NCBI GenBank assembly: GCA_027627225.1 | Contig: CM051032.1 | Coordinates: 65,637,137-65,701,136, forward strand | From: Congeria kusceri | Taxonomy: Eukaryota > Mollusca > Bivalvia > Myida > Dreissenidae | Direction of reading: 5' to 3' | Length of the DNA stretch: 64,000 bases | Translations under genes and position numbers: made by a program | Notes under the pieces: model-generated | Database searches by the model: none | What the model saw: the letters and a program-made list of their open reading frames with translations, nothing else | Told to the model about the DNA's origin: nothing | Shown: positions 1 through 12,540 of the stretch, one piece after another | Layout: each line of letters opens with the position of its first letter | How positions within the stretch are numbered: the first letter of the stretch is position 1

Positions 1-14
1 TACAGCCTGAGCAT

Positions 15-355
15 ATTAAACGCTGCGGTATTGGCACCATATTTTTTCTGCGTGTAATGCAAATTAAATACACTTTTAGTACACTCAGTGTATTGTTTCT
101 GTACTTTTTCTGCATTTTTTACAAAAAAGTGTATAAATGCACTAGAAACTACACTTAAGATACACGTAAGTGTATTGTTTGAAGAAAAAGTGCTTTTTTC
201 ATGGAGAACAATACACTTTAAATGCACTTTAGTGTGTTAATGCAGGGAAAATGAAGAAAAAAAAACACTTTTTTTCTTTAATAGGTGTATTTTTTCTGCA
301 TTTTCAAGTGTATAAAACGCAGAAAAAATATGGTGCCAATACCGCAGCGTTTAAT
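15..355. mobile_element. Hairpin MITE-like element with 38-bp terminal inverted repeats
   Basis: The 38 bases at 15-52 are the exact reverse complement of 318-355 (core GCTGCGGTATTGGCACCATA). The interior repeats short words such as AGTGTAT and TTTTTCTGCA on both strands, so the whole unit can fold back on itself. No coding potential is seen. This is the structure of a non-autonomous DNA transposon. The family is not recognised and no target-site duplication could be fixed, since the outer flanks are ambiguous. Confidence 0.75.
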
Positions 356-453
356 ACGCATTAAATGCGTATTAAATATACTTTTTCGAGAAGGGCATGT
401 ATGAATAAAACATTGAACAACAAAGATTAACAAAGTTAACACTTGTTTCTGTT

Positions 454-822
454 TTATTCATCAGTAATCACGTCAGATAACAAAGAAAAAACGAGGTCTT
501 CTGACATCTCTGTCTCGTCCTCGCTATCTGTATCGCTCCCACTTTCGTCATCCCCCATATCTGGTGTGATCTTCAAAGTGGTCTTTAAAAAAACAACAAT
601 GCATTAATGATTATCTTATTTTCACGCAAATATTTGAAACACGTAAATGCCTAGTTAAAGTCAAACTCATGAAACTAACAATAGTACCTGTGTGCCACTA
701 GTAGAAGGGGACTCCACATAAGAGCTGTCTGTATCAGAGACTATGATCGTACTAGACCTAGACGCCTTTGCAGCTCTCTCTGTCTCACCGACCTGCCTCT
801 TCTGCCCAGAAGGTGTGGACAT
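454..822 (-). CDS. Possible two-exon acidic/serine-rich small protein or gene 3' end
   Basis: Reading the minus strand, an ATG at 822-820 opens 45 codons to a CAG|GTACT donor at 688/687. An AAAG acceptor at 584-583 follows a T-rich tract, and the next segment (582-454) reads 42 codons to TAA in the same phase. The product would be 87 residues, basic at first (SGQKRQ, ERAAKASR), then Ser/Thr-rich, then strongly acidic (GDDESGSDTDSEDETE). An AATAAA overlaps the stop. No family is recognised. It may be the tail of a longer gene: another open stretch lies at about 960-1114 on the same strand, but the obvious splice to it (donor at 979/978, acceptor at 846-845) gives a stop. It could also be a remnant transposon ORF or chance. 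Confidence 0.3.
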
Positions 823-1835
823 CTCAAATGGAGCATAAACATTTCTTAGAAGTTATTAGCATTTGTCGATTTGATTATCATAATGTCTACAGTCTATAAA
901 CACTTAAAAGTAAGTTAAATACTTTTAACTTTGTAAGATACATTTGAACGTTTCTAATTTTATTACAAATACACATACCAGTCAACAATTGCGGGTTCTG
1001 GATCAAACTCCTCAATACTTGGAGACATGATTTTATTTTCATGAGGTCATCAAGTAGTTTACGTTTGGGTGTAGCGCCCTCAAAATTACGCAGAAAAGAC
1101 ATGATATTTGGCAAGTTACTTCAATGTGAAAAGAACGCTTGTATTAAGCGTCCGGCGATGTCGACATACAATGTAGAACGAGCGCTCAAGGGAGTTAAAT
1201 CTGCACAGTGTGCTTTGTTAAATGAGCGTCTAGCTGTTCCTATTTCGGACACGTAACTTACTTCGGAAACGAAAAAAATGTACTTGACCGATCGGGCTAC
1301 TTGCTTGGATTTTTCACTCGACTGACAGCAAAATCAGTCAACCCGGTCGACGGTCGAAGACTGACAGTCATCTGAAAATTTAGTTCTTTGCTTTTTACTG
1401 GATAAATTTATGAACAAGGGTTCTCAAAAACAGTTCCTGCTATTAAATGTGTATATTTTGGCTATATTCTGGCTACAGTTGTTGTTTCCGGGTCAACAAC
1501 TGCAGACAGGAGTGACCAATCCCTATGAGGTTGGCTTCTGGGATTGTAAGGCATGATGACAAAGGTGACAGTTCTTTAAATATAATACAAGAACTATTTG
1601 TTTAGGGGGTGGTAGCTATGCCGTCCACGAAATAACATAGTCATTCCAAGTGGGTGTGCAAATAAGAGTGACTTGGAGTATTTAGTCCATAAAATTTAGT
1701 GCAGTACGCAGGTCAATTCTGCTGTGACTTGCCTCTTACTCAATCTTCTAAACTCTGTGGATTGCAAATATGGTTTTTTGCATGAGCCGTATTGTGTAAT
1801 GCATTCAAAGAACTGGTTGGGCAATATTTGTAGTT
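823..1835. other. No gene recognised; possible further minus-strand exon
   Basis: Minus-strand bases 1114-979 are open and end in a good donor (ACTG|GTATGT), but they do not join in phase to the downstream candidate exons. The rest, 1260-1835, shows nothing recognisable. Confidence 0.4.
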
Positions 1836-1925
1836 GTGTATAAAACTGCTTTGTCACCTCCGTTAGTGGACTTTACCGTTCATCATGTGACAACATGGAA
1901 AGTCAGACGCTGGAATTGGCAACTA
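1836..1925 (+). pseudogene. Decayed duplicate of the SSX2IP exon A acceptor region
   Basis: Bases 1836-1925 match 1989-2085 around the start of the first SSX2IP exon in the window. They share GTATAAAACT in the intron and GTGACAACA, GGAAAGTCAGACGCTG in the exon. The copy's acceptor dinucleotide reads GG where the real one reads AG, and the reading frame closes soon after. It is a local duplication that cannot splice at the equivalent site. Confidence 0.7.
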
Positions 1926-2029
1926 TAATAATACTGCTAAGAGGACAATCACCCCACCCCCCCCTCCATACAGACTTACCTTTCACCTTTGTGTATAAAA
2001 CTACCCACTCATTAGCATTTTGTTTGTAG

Positions 2030-2198
2030 ACTTCACCGTTCCTCGTGTGACAACACGGAAAGTCAGACGCTGATTCGGCGACTGCGCGGGGACAAGGAGC
2101 GCCTCGAGAGAGACCTTGCTCAGGAGCAGGAGAAACACAGACAGACGCACAACAAGATCAAGAACCTCACTGTGAAACTGAAGGCTGAGAAAGATGAG
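2030..2198 (+). CDS. SSX2IP: SSX2IP exon A: coiled-coil start
   Basis: Residues 1-56 of the visible part. The exon follows TTTGTAG and ends GATGAG|GTACTG. It begins with one base that completes a codon from an upstream exon, and ends on a codon border. The peptide is a charged heptad-type helix (IRRLRGDKERLERDLAQEQE, then NKIKNLTVKLKAEKDE) typical of the N-terminal coiled coil of ADIP. It joins in phase to exon B across a 12.6-kb intron. A partial dead copy of its 5' half lies about 155 bp upstream. Confidence 0.88.
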
Positions 2199-2432
2199 GT
2201 ACTGCAACTCTTATATTGTACTGCTTAGAGTAACAAAATCCTCTTGTTTTATTGTAATTCTATGAAAAAACCACAGCCTCTATGATGAAATTTATTATGC
2301 CACAAGTGCCAATTACGTTGAAGACGCTGCCCAAATATTTTTAAGAGTTCTTAAACTACAACGGACCGATAACACAAATTAACTCTGCCCACATTTTATG
2401 ATATCATGTCACTGACTGATAACACAATTTAG

Positions 2433-3025
2433 CCATGGTCCCCGAGCAATGCAATATCATACAGCTGCAGTGCAGCCCTGCCCATATTAAACAATATCAC
2501 TTGTTCCTGTGTCACGTTCAATGATTCATTAGTCCTGCCCCCTTCTCGGAATTACTTTTTTTCCAATATGGTGGCAAGCCTCCCCATTTTCCAACGCCAT
2601 ATCAGACTCGTCTTATATCACATGAAATCAAAAGTCACCTAGCATGTATTCTCTCTATATATTGTTATATTGTACTGTTAAGAGACAATCAGAATCCCGT
2701 CAACAGTCAAGAATTAGTGCCGATGTGGTACAGTCATTTTTTTAATAGACTAAACTGACGTTTCAATAGTTTTAGACTAAGTTATACTTCTAGGAACCAG
2801 AAGGGCGAAGCTACCATTGTCAGCATTAAAGAGAACTTTAACCTTGGTTGATTTCTGTCCTAATGTTTCTCTGTTGCAAAAAAATTATCTTTCAAAATGT
2901 AAGACTGATTTACTCTTTGAAATCATAGATAAACAATTAAAAACCATTTTATTTGTTTTATTATTATGATAAATAATTCATTTTACACTGCAGCTGTATT
3001 ATATTGCATTTCTCGGGGACCATGG
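2433..3025. mobile_element. Non-autonomous element with 40-bp inverted ends
   Basis: 2433-2472 and 2986-3025 are inverted copies matching at 38 of 40 positions (CCATGGTCCCCGAG outside, CTGCAGTG inside). The AT-rich 513-bp interior holds no ORF of note. It lies in the first visible SSX2IP intron. Superfamily not assigned. Confidence 0.75.
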
Positions 3026-4260
3026 ACCAATTCATTATGAAATGAATTGTTTTAGCGTATGAAATGATGTTACTCAAATAAATTTGATTTTTAGCCAGTG
3101 TTTGACTGAAATCATTGAAATTATTTAATCCCCAAAGAACCTGATATGTTTTTTTTACTATTTTATATGTTAATTATTGAACATTGCCAGAGAAAAATTC
3201 ACAAAAATATACTGGAGAAAAATGCCATTAAGCAAAGAAATGGGATGTTATGAATTAAGAGAAGATTGCTTGCAACAAAATAAAATCGTAAAATGTCCCT
3301 GATTAGAAATTAACATTTATTTTTATTTGATTAATTTTCTAAGGCAGAGCTAAGTTCTTTTAGTATTTAAGAAAAAAATATCAAGGTCATAAATATTGCC
3401 AGTTTTCAGCACAGGCCAATTCTATACAGATGTGATGTCTGGAACTGTCTGTCAAAACCAAGTTTTTTTATGGTTGATTTTCTTTCTTTCTGAGAAATCT
3501 TTTGTTGACATACTGTTATGTTATGAGCCTGTCCCAAGAATATTCACTGTTTTTGTTGGTGGTCTCCAACATTCATCACACATTTGATTGCCACATTAAT
3601 TTCTTGGAAGATTTTCGCTATTCTTACTCTGCCAAAAGTGCACCATTGTTGCCAAAATAAAATTAATAAATCTTATTGCATTGATGCATTTTCTGTCTAT
3701 ATGCATATTTTGTGTTGCACTTTTAGTGCTTTGAAACTATTTGCCAAGAGATATAATGTTTGTGTTCACAACTACAGAAAATCTGGAGAAATCTAAATGT
3801 GAGCTAGTGTTTTGTATCCAATAACACACTTTCAATGTACGTCGTTTACTTTTAAAGCTAAATTAAGCTTGTACAAAAGTGACTGCATCAGAACGGCACA
3901 GTGTCATTGACTTTTTACTTGGCCTATATTTAAAGACAGAATTTCTTTATCAATATGTACATTGAAAAATGCTACCTATAAACATCTTCTACCGAATTAT
4001 TTCCAATCCGAATTAAACATAAGCTTTAACAAATATCATTTTTCTCAGTATCCCTGGTAACCAAGCCTATCCATTCCCAAAGTGGTCAAATATCAACGGA
4101 GAAATGGTTAATGAAAATCTTACTGTTGCCATCTTAAAGGGTCTTGTTCACAATTTTTACGAATTTTTGAAAAATACCATTCAATCTTTTAACTGCAGAA
4201 ACTAAAAATCGTATGCTTAAACCACTCGGCCATTCTGACTTACTAACAATTGGTGAATTG
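3026..4260. other. Intron sequence, nothing recognised
   Basis: AT-rich intronic sequence of SSX2IP. No splice-supported exon, transposon end or tandem repeat was identified. Confidence 0.5.
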
Positions 4261-4376
4261 TTAGCGTTGTGAAGGTGATACATGTGTTTGCCAAACAATG
4301 TTAGCGTTATGAAGGTGATACATGTGTTTGCCAAACAATGTTAGCGTTATGAAGGTGATACATGTGTTTGCCAAAA
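4261..4376. repeat. 40-bp tandem repeat, three copies
   Basis: Three nearly identical 40-bp units start at 4261, 4301 and 4341, each with GAAGGTGATACATGTGTTTG. Only one G/A change separates the first from the others, so the expansion is recent. Confidence 0.9.
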
Positions 4377-5516
4377 AAACTGATGAAAAGCGTTACAAAT
4401 GCTGTATAATTTTATCTGTTTCAATTTATGATTATCTATAAAAGACACTATATTTTCTTTATATTTCTCTATCAGAAGCATTATTTTGCTTGTTTATGTT
4501 TTGTTAATGTATTTTTCTATGACAAACATTTTGAAAATTGTCAATTTGCCAATGTGTGAACAGGTCCCTTTAAGTCCATATATTGAGGCAGATTTGAGTT
4601 TCCATCTTAGTGTTCTTAAATTAAACAATAAAAGGAAACTCTATATAAGCTGGTGACAAGAGACGGAAATGCTAGCATTTTCATGTGACATTTTTTTTTG
4701 CATGGCAAGTAAAACAATCTTAGTCATAAATTTGTTCATTCCATCAATTATGTTTTTTTAAATAGGAGTGTCAGAAAATTAAACGAGTTAATGCTTCCTT
4801 CGTATTTAAAATGTATTTGTGGATGACAACTCCCCATAAAAATATAAATGTACTGTAAATTGCATGTCATACGACAAAAATTAATGTAGTCATTGTTGGG
4901 CACGTTGTCATGCTTGATAAATTCAAGTCAACACTCATCAGAATATTGTTCATTCGTCTATGAATAGAAGACTGTTAAGGTTTGTTTCTAAGAGCTTTTC
5001 ATAGTGGGAGCGATTAGTGGGAGAGCTTGTGGTGATTCAATGGCAACTATATGATGTCGAGTTATTAACTTATGTTTAATGAATATCGCTCGATGTCATC
5101 GCCCTAATGCCAGAGTTTGTTGATTTTTATACTGTTGGCGGCAGCCAATGGTCTTTAGTAGGGAGATTCCAAGAGATTGAATCGCGTGACCTTCTTTTTA
5201 CTTTGCAGGCTACGAAGCACTAACAATCGATACCCACAAATGTATTCGCTTCATCGACCATTTCGGCCCATTCAGAATTATTCGACACGTTGACTGTTAT
5301 GCATATTTTCTTGTGTTTGCATTAAGTATATTTTGCATACCAAGATGCTGAAACTAGGGCGTATAACAATGTGACTAGAGTAGTTGGATTTGTCTTGTGT
5401 AAAATGGCATTTCATTCAAACAAATGTGTCCTTTCTGTAAGAATGTTTGCACTATTTCCCTTGATTTTTTTTTTTTTCCATTTCTCGCCAACAGTCTTTC
5501 TATGCTACCAGCCTTT
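4377..5516. other. Intron sequence with one acceptor-like segment
   Basis: Mostly AT-rich and featureless. At 5201-5230 a CTTTGCAG acceptor-like site is followed by a segment (from 5209) shared with 56953 and 58594; see findings. A T-run lies at 5466-5477. Confidence 0.45.
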
Positions 5517-7450
5517 TTAGCTCACCTGAGCACAACATGCTTATGATGAGCCTTTGTGGTCGCCTTGCGTCGTGAATCGTTCGTCGTCAACATTTACCTT
5601 TTGAACACTCGAGAGGCCACATTTGTTGGCCAATCTTCATGAAACTTGCTCAGAACATTTGTCTCAATAATATCTCGGACAACTTTGAAACTGGGTCATG
5701 TGGGGTCAAAAACTAGGTCACTAGGTCAAATTGAAGAAAAAGCTTGTGAACACTCTAGAAATCTCATTTTTGGTCCAATCAGTATGAAACTTGCTCAGAA
5801 CATTTGTTCTAATGATATCTTGGCCGAGTTCGAAAATTGTTCCTATCCGATGAAAAACATGGCCGCCAGGGGCGCGGCAGTTTTCCTTATATGGCTATAG
5901 AAAAAACTTGTGATCACTCTAAAAGTCACAATTTTTGCCCAATCAATATAAATCTTGCTCAGAACCTTTGTTCTTATGATATCTCGGCCGAGATCAAAAA
6001 TAGTTCTGCTCCGTTGAAAAACATGGCCGCCAGGGGGCGGGGCAGTTTTCCTTATATGACTATAGAAAAAGCTTCTTAACACTCGAGAAGTCACATTTTT
6101 TGCCCAATCAACATGAGACTTGCTCAGAACCTGTTCTTTATCTTTATGACACTTGGTCAGACCATTTGTCCAAATGATATCTCGGCCGAGTTTGATTCTG
6201 GGTTATGTGGGGTCAAAAACTAGGTCACTAGGTCAAATTGAAGAAAAAGCTTGTTAACACTCTAGAAGTCACACTTTTTGCCCAATCTTCATGAAACTTA
6301 GTCAGAACATGCGTCCCAATGATATCTCAACCGAATTTGAATCTAGGTCATGTTGGGTCAAAAACTAGGTTGCTAGGTCAAATTAAAGAAAAAGCTTGTT
6401 AACACTCTCAAAGTCACATTTTTTGCCCAATCTTCTTGAAACTTTCTCAGAATATTTGTCCCAATGATATCACGACCGAGTTCGAATCTGGGTCATGTGG
6501 GGTGAAAAACTAGGTAACTAGGTTCAATTTAAGAAAAAGCTTGTTAACACTAGACGTCATATTTTTTGCCCAATCTTGATGAAACTTGGTCAGAACATTT
6601 GTCTAAATGATATCTAGGCCGAGTTCGAATCTGGGTCATGTGGGGTGAAAAACTAGGTCACTAGGTCAAATTGAAGAAAAAGCTTGTTAACACTCTAGAA
6701 GTCACATTTTTTGCCCAATCTTCATGAAACTTGGTCAGAACATTTGTCTAAACGATATTTTTCCGAGTTCGAATCTGGGTCATGTGGGGCGAAAAACTAG
6801 GTCACTAGGTCAAATTGAATAAAAAGCTTGTTAACACTCTAGAAGTCACATTTTTTGCCCAATCTTCATGAAATATGGTAAGAACATTTGTCTTAATGAT
6901 ATCTCATCCGAGTTCGAATCTGGGTCATGTGGGGTGAAAAACTAGGTCACTAGGTCAGATTGAAGAAAAAGCTTGTTAACACTCTAGAAGTCACATTTTT
7001 GGCCCAATCTTCATGAAACTTGGTCAGAACATTTGTCTTAATGGTATCTCTGCCGATTTTGAATCTGGGTCATTTGGGGTCAAAAACTTGGTCGCTAGGT
7101 CAAATTGAAGAAAAAGATTGTTAACACTCTAGAAGTTGCATTATATGCCCATTCGTCATGAAACTTGGTCAGAACATTTGTTCCAGTGTAATCTCGGCCA
7201 AGTTCGAATCTGGGTCTTGAAGAACTAGGTCACTAGGTCAAATGAAAGTAAAAGCTTCAATTTCAATATGTACTTCAAAATTTTGAATGTCTGTTGTCTC
7301 TTAAGTTTTTCAAACCATGATGATTAAGGCCGCATTTCCATTAGTCCATATCAGTATATCCATATCCGTATAAAAATCTAACACAATGGAAAATTGTTCG
7401 ACTAATGAAACTCAGGTGAGCAACCCAGGGCCATTTGGCCCTCTTGTTTT
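5517..7450. mobile_element. Mollusc tandem-cored element with TAGCTCACCTGAG / CTCAGGTGAGC ends
   Basis: It opens with TAGCTCACCTGAGCACAA and closes with CTCAGGTGAGCAACCCAG followed by GGCCCTCTTG. The outer GCTCACCTGAG and CTCAGGTGAGC are inverted copies. Between them are about a dozen ~145-bp units carrying AGCTTGTTAACACTCTAGAA, CCCAATCTTCATGAAACTTG and CTAGGTCACTAGGTCAAATT. The architecture and words match a repeat class I know from bivalve genomes. A detached copy of its 3' end (GGCCATCATGGCCCTCTTG) lies at about 7738-7757. Confidence 0.8.
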
Positions 7451-7495
7451 ATATAGGGGTATGTGGCTTCAGCCTTGTTCCCTAAAGTTTTGACT

Positions 7496-7640
7496 GTAAA
7501 TGCATCTGTATTGCACCTATCAATTGCCAGGTGAATCACTGAAGTAGGTCAGACAGGCATCTGTATAGCGCCTGTCAATTGCCAGGTTAACTACAGAAGG
7601 CAGGACAGGCCTCTGTATCACATCTGTGGATTGCCAGCAA
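7496..7640. repeat. Diverged tandem repeat, about 65 bp, 2-3 copies
   Basis: The block GCATCTGTAT(A/T)GC(A/G)CCT(A/G)TCAATTGCCAGG recurs with a weaker third version ending GGATTGCCAG. Nothing coding is seen. Confidence 0.6.
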
Positions 7641-7757
7641 GGTCAGCAAGAGTATGATGTGGGTCAGTTTGTAAGCAATGTCATTCAGATGTCAGAGCTT
7701 GTCGCTGTCATGGCCCGTACTTGTGTGTGAGCGCTTTGGGCCATCATGGCCCTCTTG

Positions 7758-8164
7758 TTAATTTTACAGATCTGCCTAACAGATTTGTTTGAAAATATAA
7801 AAAATCGAGCAAAACCAGTATTGTAAAAATAATAAAGCACATAATTGATAAAAATCAAGTGATTCCACTGATGCCGTATTCCTTATGATTATTAAAAGAC
7901 AGTTTTAACTCGCAGTTATAATGCAAAAACAGTGAAAAATATGTATAATCATGTAAATCATGTTGATTTTTATTATGCCCTCTTTATATGACAAACTTTG
8001 TACTGAATTTATTGTATTTGTATTTTATTTCGACCTCCAACTGGACAGTTTTTCCAAAAATGTCCTAGAAACTAAAAGTTAAAAATCTTTGGCCTAGCGT
8101 AGCTCCATACTAAAATATCATTAACCTTTCGTAATAATTGTGTTTCTGTAACAATACAAGATTT
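7758..8164. other. Intron sequence, nothing recognised
   Basis: AT-rich with no exon, RNA or element ends that I can support. Confidence 0.5.
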
Positions 8165-8330
8165 GATGAGTTTATAGAGAATACTAAGTAAGTTTTGAAT
8201 AAACGTAAGTTTATTTAGCGAGGCTTAGAAAACCTGAACCACGAGCCTTGGCGAGTGGTTCATGTTTTCATGCCTAGCAAATAAACTTATCTGTATTCAA
8301 TACTTACCTAGTATTCTATTTATCCCATCA
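8165..8330. mobile_element. Short palindromic element
   Basis: TGATGAGTTTATAGAGAATA at the left is mirrored by TATTCTATTTATCCCATCA at the right. AGTAAGTTTTGAATA and TATTCAATACTTACCTAGT also pair, as do TTTAGCGAGGC and GCCTAGCAAA. The centre is CCACGAGCCTTGGCGAGTGG. Most of the 166 bp can form one imperfect hairpin, a MITE or fold-back. Confidence 0.65.
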
Positions 8331-9896
8331 TTTTATGTCTTTATTTAGAAAATAAGCGAAAGAAAACACACTGAATGTTACGAAAAACATCACGAAAATC
8401 AACGATGACGTCATTAGTCTGCCCGAGTTCGCTTTATCACCACAGTGTTGAAATAAAGCAAGGTTTATTCCATGGGGTGTTATTTCGTCAATGCAGGCGT
8501 GATGATGTGATAAATTTCAGTTCAATAAACGAACAATAAAATTTCCCGTATAATGATGGATGTCTCACAGGACACGTTTTTCCTGAAACTGGATTTTTCT
8601 GTTAGAGTGCAGGCTCCTACTCCATTTATGAGGTTGACGTTTTTAGAAAAGAAGGTAATCAAAGCATCCTTACAAACTGTGAATACACTTTACTTTGAAT
8701 GATAAACAAGAAATATCTGTAAAAAAGATATTCGGCGTCTGTGGTAATTTTGCAAATAAGGAATTTAAATTAAACTTCAGCATAAATATTCAAAGCAATG
8801 TAACTAAGACTATCTCCGAATGGCATATAATACTCAAATACTAAACAATACTAGTAGATTACGCCTCCTAACATACCATTATATAAATTATTATAAAGGT
8901 TACTTTATATATGTGTTTTTTTAAACATGAACATTTTATATATGCTCTTCGATTAACTAAGGATTATCAAATGAAATTAAAACAATATATTCAGCAACAC
9001 AGAACATGATGCATAATGGTAATAAATACATCGACAAGCCGGAACATATGCAGCAAGAAACTTGATTAACTAGTACATTTCTGTTCGAAGTACGCACGCG
9101 CCTAAATATGTTAAATTATTTATGGCTAGATAAATCTCGTTGAGGTGTAAAGAATACATGTATGTAGACAATGATATTTTTCAAGTATCTGGCCTTTTCA
9201 GCTGTACACAATGTCAGTTTGACCCTACACTGACCTGTAGGCGAGCTAGCGTATGATCATTTTGCCCTCAATATAGACTATCTCTGGTGAGAGAACTCAT
9301 ATTAATAGAATCGCGTTGTCTTTTGTGTACGCATATAAAAAAACAACACTCAACTGTAAAAAGTGTGTTAGTTACATCGTTGCAAAACATCAAATATATT
9401 GCTTTTTAACATGTCAAATGTCATCTCAAAGCATTTTAAAAGCGTTGCGCATACACAAAAGCTCTTATTTTGTGCGAACTGTTATTACCTTATGGCATTT
9501 GCCATAAGTATTCCAAACCTGTTAAGAATTCGTCTGCTATGTTGTTGTGATGATGTACCTACGTATTTATGACTAGTGTGGTGGGAATTTATCGTAAATT
9601 AGCCGATGGAAAGTTAGGGTTTATTCATTCTGGACTACTGGCGGGAAATTTTCACAACATTTGATTGGATATTTAGGAAGGTAAAAAGTTGGGTTAAACA
9701 GCTATGCTGAAAAATGGACTCTATATGTTCCAGGTTAACTGTGTAGTCTCAGTTAATTTAGCACAATTGTTGATAATTTACTGGGGAAATCTAAAGAAAA
9801 TGTTTAAGTATTGCTTCTTTTGTCTCTTTTTGAATCTGAATCTTTCAATACACAATGAAAATTTGATCTTTACTTCAGAAATAATTTTCACATTAT
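8331..9896. other. Intron sequence, nothing recognised
   Basis: AT-rich intron of SSX2IP. Short open frames here have no splice or family support. Confidence 0.5.
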
Positions 9897-10042
9897 CATT
9901 GTTTATCGGCTATTAATATGGAATATTAAACCACTTGGGCTAAGTATGGGCTAAAAAAAACGAGTTGTCGTTCTGAATGCTTAGGCATTAAACCATTAGG
10001 GCATCAGAATGACAAATCATTGTTTATTAGCCGATTAACAAC
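9897..10042. mobile_element. Fold-back MITE, 'TTGTTTATCGGCTA' family, copy 1
   Basis: TTGTTTATCGGCTATTAATA at the left pairs with TTGTTTATTAGCCGATTAAC at the right. An inner arm GTTGTCGTTCTGAATGC pairs with GCATCAGAATGACAAA. Related copies lie at 12183-12303 and 19856-19955, with fragments near 48376-48420 and 63286-63340. Confidence 0.65.
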
Positions 10043-12182
10043 GCTAATACAAAAATGATTTCGTTTGTAACATGACCTGACCGCATTTTCTGCCATTTCA
10101 ATGCGAACTATATTTTACAGCTTCAGAACTATTTTTTCGGGTTTTTTATTGGTAAGTAAATAACGGTGAATTTAGTTTTTTGTCTATAGAAAACTCTGCG
10201 CGTGCCATGTTAGAATGTTCATTTAAATACGGTTAAATTTTCCGTAGAAGTTTAATGGATAATCGCCAGTTATAGTGATTTTGAGCTTGAGTAGATATCT
10301 GAGAAAACTTTTGACCTCTCTATAACACAAACAAGAAATTTATTTTAAAAAGATATTCAGCGTCTAGCTATAGAAAGTTTGAAAATAAATAATGTCATTT
10401 GAACTTGCTACATAAATATTCAAAACTGATACATGTGTAACTTGCAGATTTTCACTTATAATTTACTTATCTATCACAAGTAAGACTAGATCAGTGCGAC
10501 ACACATTACAGACATACTAAATCATACTGTACCCTTTAGGAACATATCGTTATATTATTTTATGTTGCTTTTGAACCATTAAAAGAAATATGTGTGCTCT
10601 TCGGTTTCTTAAGAATTGTTAAATACGGATTATCTAAGGAAAATATTCAGGGTAAATAGAGCAGCACAGAAAATAATACGTAAAAGGCAGTTAATGCATT
10701 TGGTACGGTAACCGGTTCATGTACAGCAAGCTATACTAATGCATTTCTTTCCGAAGCATGCACATGCATTTAAATGGTTTTATGGCTAAATATATTGTTA
10801 ATTTGAAAATATGTCGGCAATGATAATATTGTAAAGTTTCTTGCCTATTCATTGGTTTAGCACAGATGACTGACCTTTAGCCAAGAATAAATCGTTCACA
10901 TGTGGGATCAATGTGCCCAAGAAATACACTCCATTCATGCTGTGGGGGCCACAGGTTTTTGTTACAATCTTTATTAACTGTTCATAGACATATACACTAT
11001 AAGAAGTGTATATACGTATGGAACATAAAGAAACATCATAACAGGCTCCTGTGATGCCCACAGCTATTGCTATTTATAGAGTGTGCCGCCTATAAAAGCT
11101 TCGCAAAATAATTATTTAATTCTGTGAATATTACATTCTGCTCATAACATACAGTGAGAAAATTTGTTCATATTTATGCTCAGTTCTAGAGTGTATGTCG
11201 AGGATATGTTTATAACCTTATTTTAACTGCTTGTGTAAACAATTCTGTTTATTCTAATCCCAAAAGTTATGCAACCATTATTTATAGACATTAAACCATT
11301 TGCATTTCCTAAATTCCTCCAGCGCGAAAAAAAATAATTGGCTCAATAGAATAATGGCTTTCAATTTAACCGCTGCATATTAAAATTATCGCACCAATTT
11401 TCTAGCTTCTCATAGGCCCACATTTACAAGAAATCTAGGTCAAAAGCGATCTTTGACAGCTACACCCAAAAAAGTGAAATGTGATTAGAAAAGTAAGCTA
11501 GTAGTTGTGAATAGATAAATCCTTTTTTTTTTTTTAAAAACAACATGCTACACTTTTTGAAAAATGAAGGGGTGACAATTGATGTATGTTGAAGATAGAG
11601 TTGTATTTAATGTGGAATACTGATGCAAGGGCATAGCACCCTATACGCACAATACGCACGTGCATCATATACAAATAAGGAGCATAAAAATATATAAATA
11701 ATATACATTAAACTTTTTGCTTAGGCGGTTACGCAGATTGTTTTTTTACTTTGTCGACGTTACATAATGAAAATAAATGTCTGTACCAAAGGAAAGAAAT
11801 ACCTTTATCTAACTCTCAAAAGGTGCCTCAAAGTTCACCAGAATGCACCATTTCCTTCCTTATTTAATTTTTTTCCGGGGCAGATCACCGGACCCCCACC
11901 AGCGGGAGGGGAACACCCTCCCCCTTAATGGATTTTCTCGAGTGCGTATATAATTTACATCCCTGGCTACGCCTCTGTGATGACATACAAATCTTCAGTA
12001 ATCGTATAATGTAGTTTGTAATAAGTAACTGCATTAAAGGTCTAGCAGTACTTTTAAAACTAGTTATGAGTCATGATTAACAATGCTGACTGCAGTTGTT
12101 TACCAATGCATAATTTATGGATTCAAATTTCAATTCAAAATTGTTAGCTTTTGATGCAAGGGTTAATTAAGAAAAAAAAAAT
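10043..12182. other. Intron sequence, mostly unrecognised
   Basis: No exon is supported. Around 11870-11970 there is GC-rich debris (CCCACCAGCGGGAGGGGAAC) resembling the end of an unidentified repeat. An A/T run lies at 11522-11537. Confidence 0.4.
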
Positions 12183-12303
12183 CAGTTTATCGTTGTTTAT
12201 CAGCCAATAAACAATGATTTAGAATTCTGATGTGCAGAAATTATTGGTTTAATAGCCACACATCAGAGCAACAAAGAGTTGTTTATTAGCCAATAAACAA
12301 TGA
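12183..12303. mobile_element. Fold-back MITE, 'TTGTTTATCGGCTA' family, copy 2
   Basis: GTTGTTTATCAGCCAATAAA at 12194 and GTTGTTTATTAGCCAATAAA near 12279 flank a stem formed by TTCTGATGTG and CACATCAGAG. Same family as 9897-10042. Confidence 0.65.
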
Positions 12304-12418
12304 TAATGCAAAAATTATTTCGATTCTAGCATGATTTTACAAATATTTTTGCAGTTGTAATGAGAACCACATTTTACTACGCTCCACTCAGAATCGGGAG
12401 TATGTTTTGAGATCTTGA

Positions 12419-12540
12419 AAATAGGCTAGTGTATACATGTGTATCTATATATACATGAATGACCTGACAAGTTATATCGCGATCCGGCTATATCGCGATC
12501 CATGGACCCCGCGAATCGCGATATAATGGATCTGCAGTGT
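12419..12540. mobile_element. Solo right end of the TATATCGCGAT element
   Basis: Matches the last ~120 bp of the complete element at 18679-19635. Shared words are GGCTAGTGTATACATGT, GACAAGTTATATCGCGATC, GTGGACCCCGCGAATCGC and a CAGTG terminus followed by TA. Confidence 0.75.
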
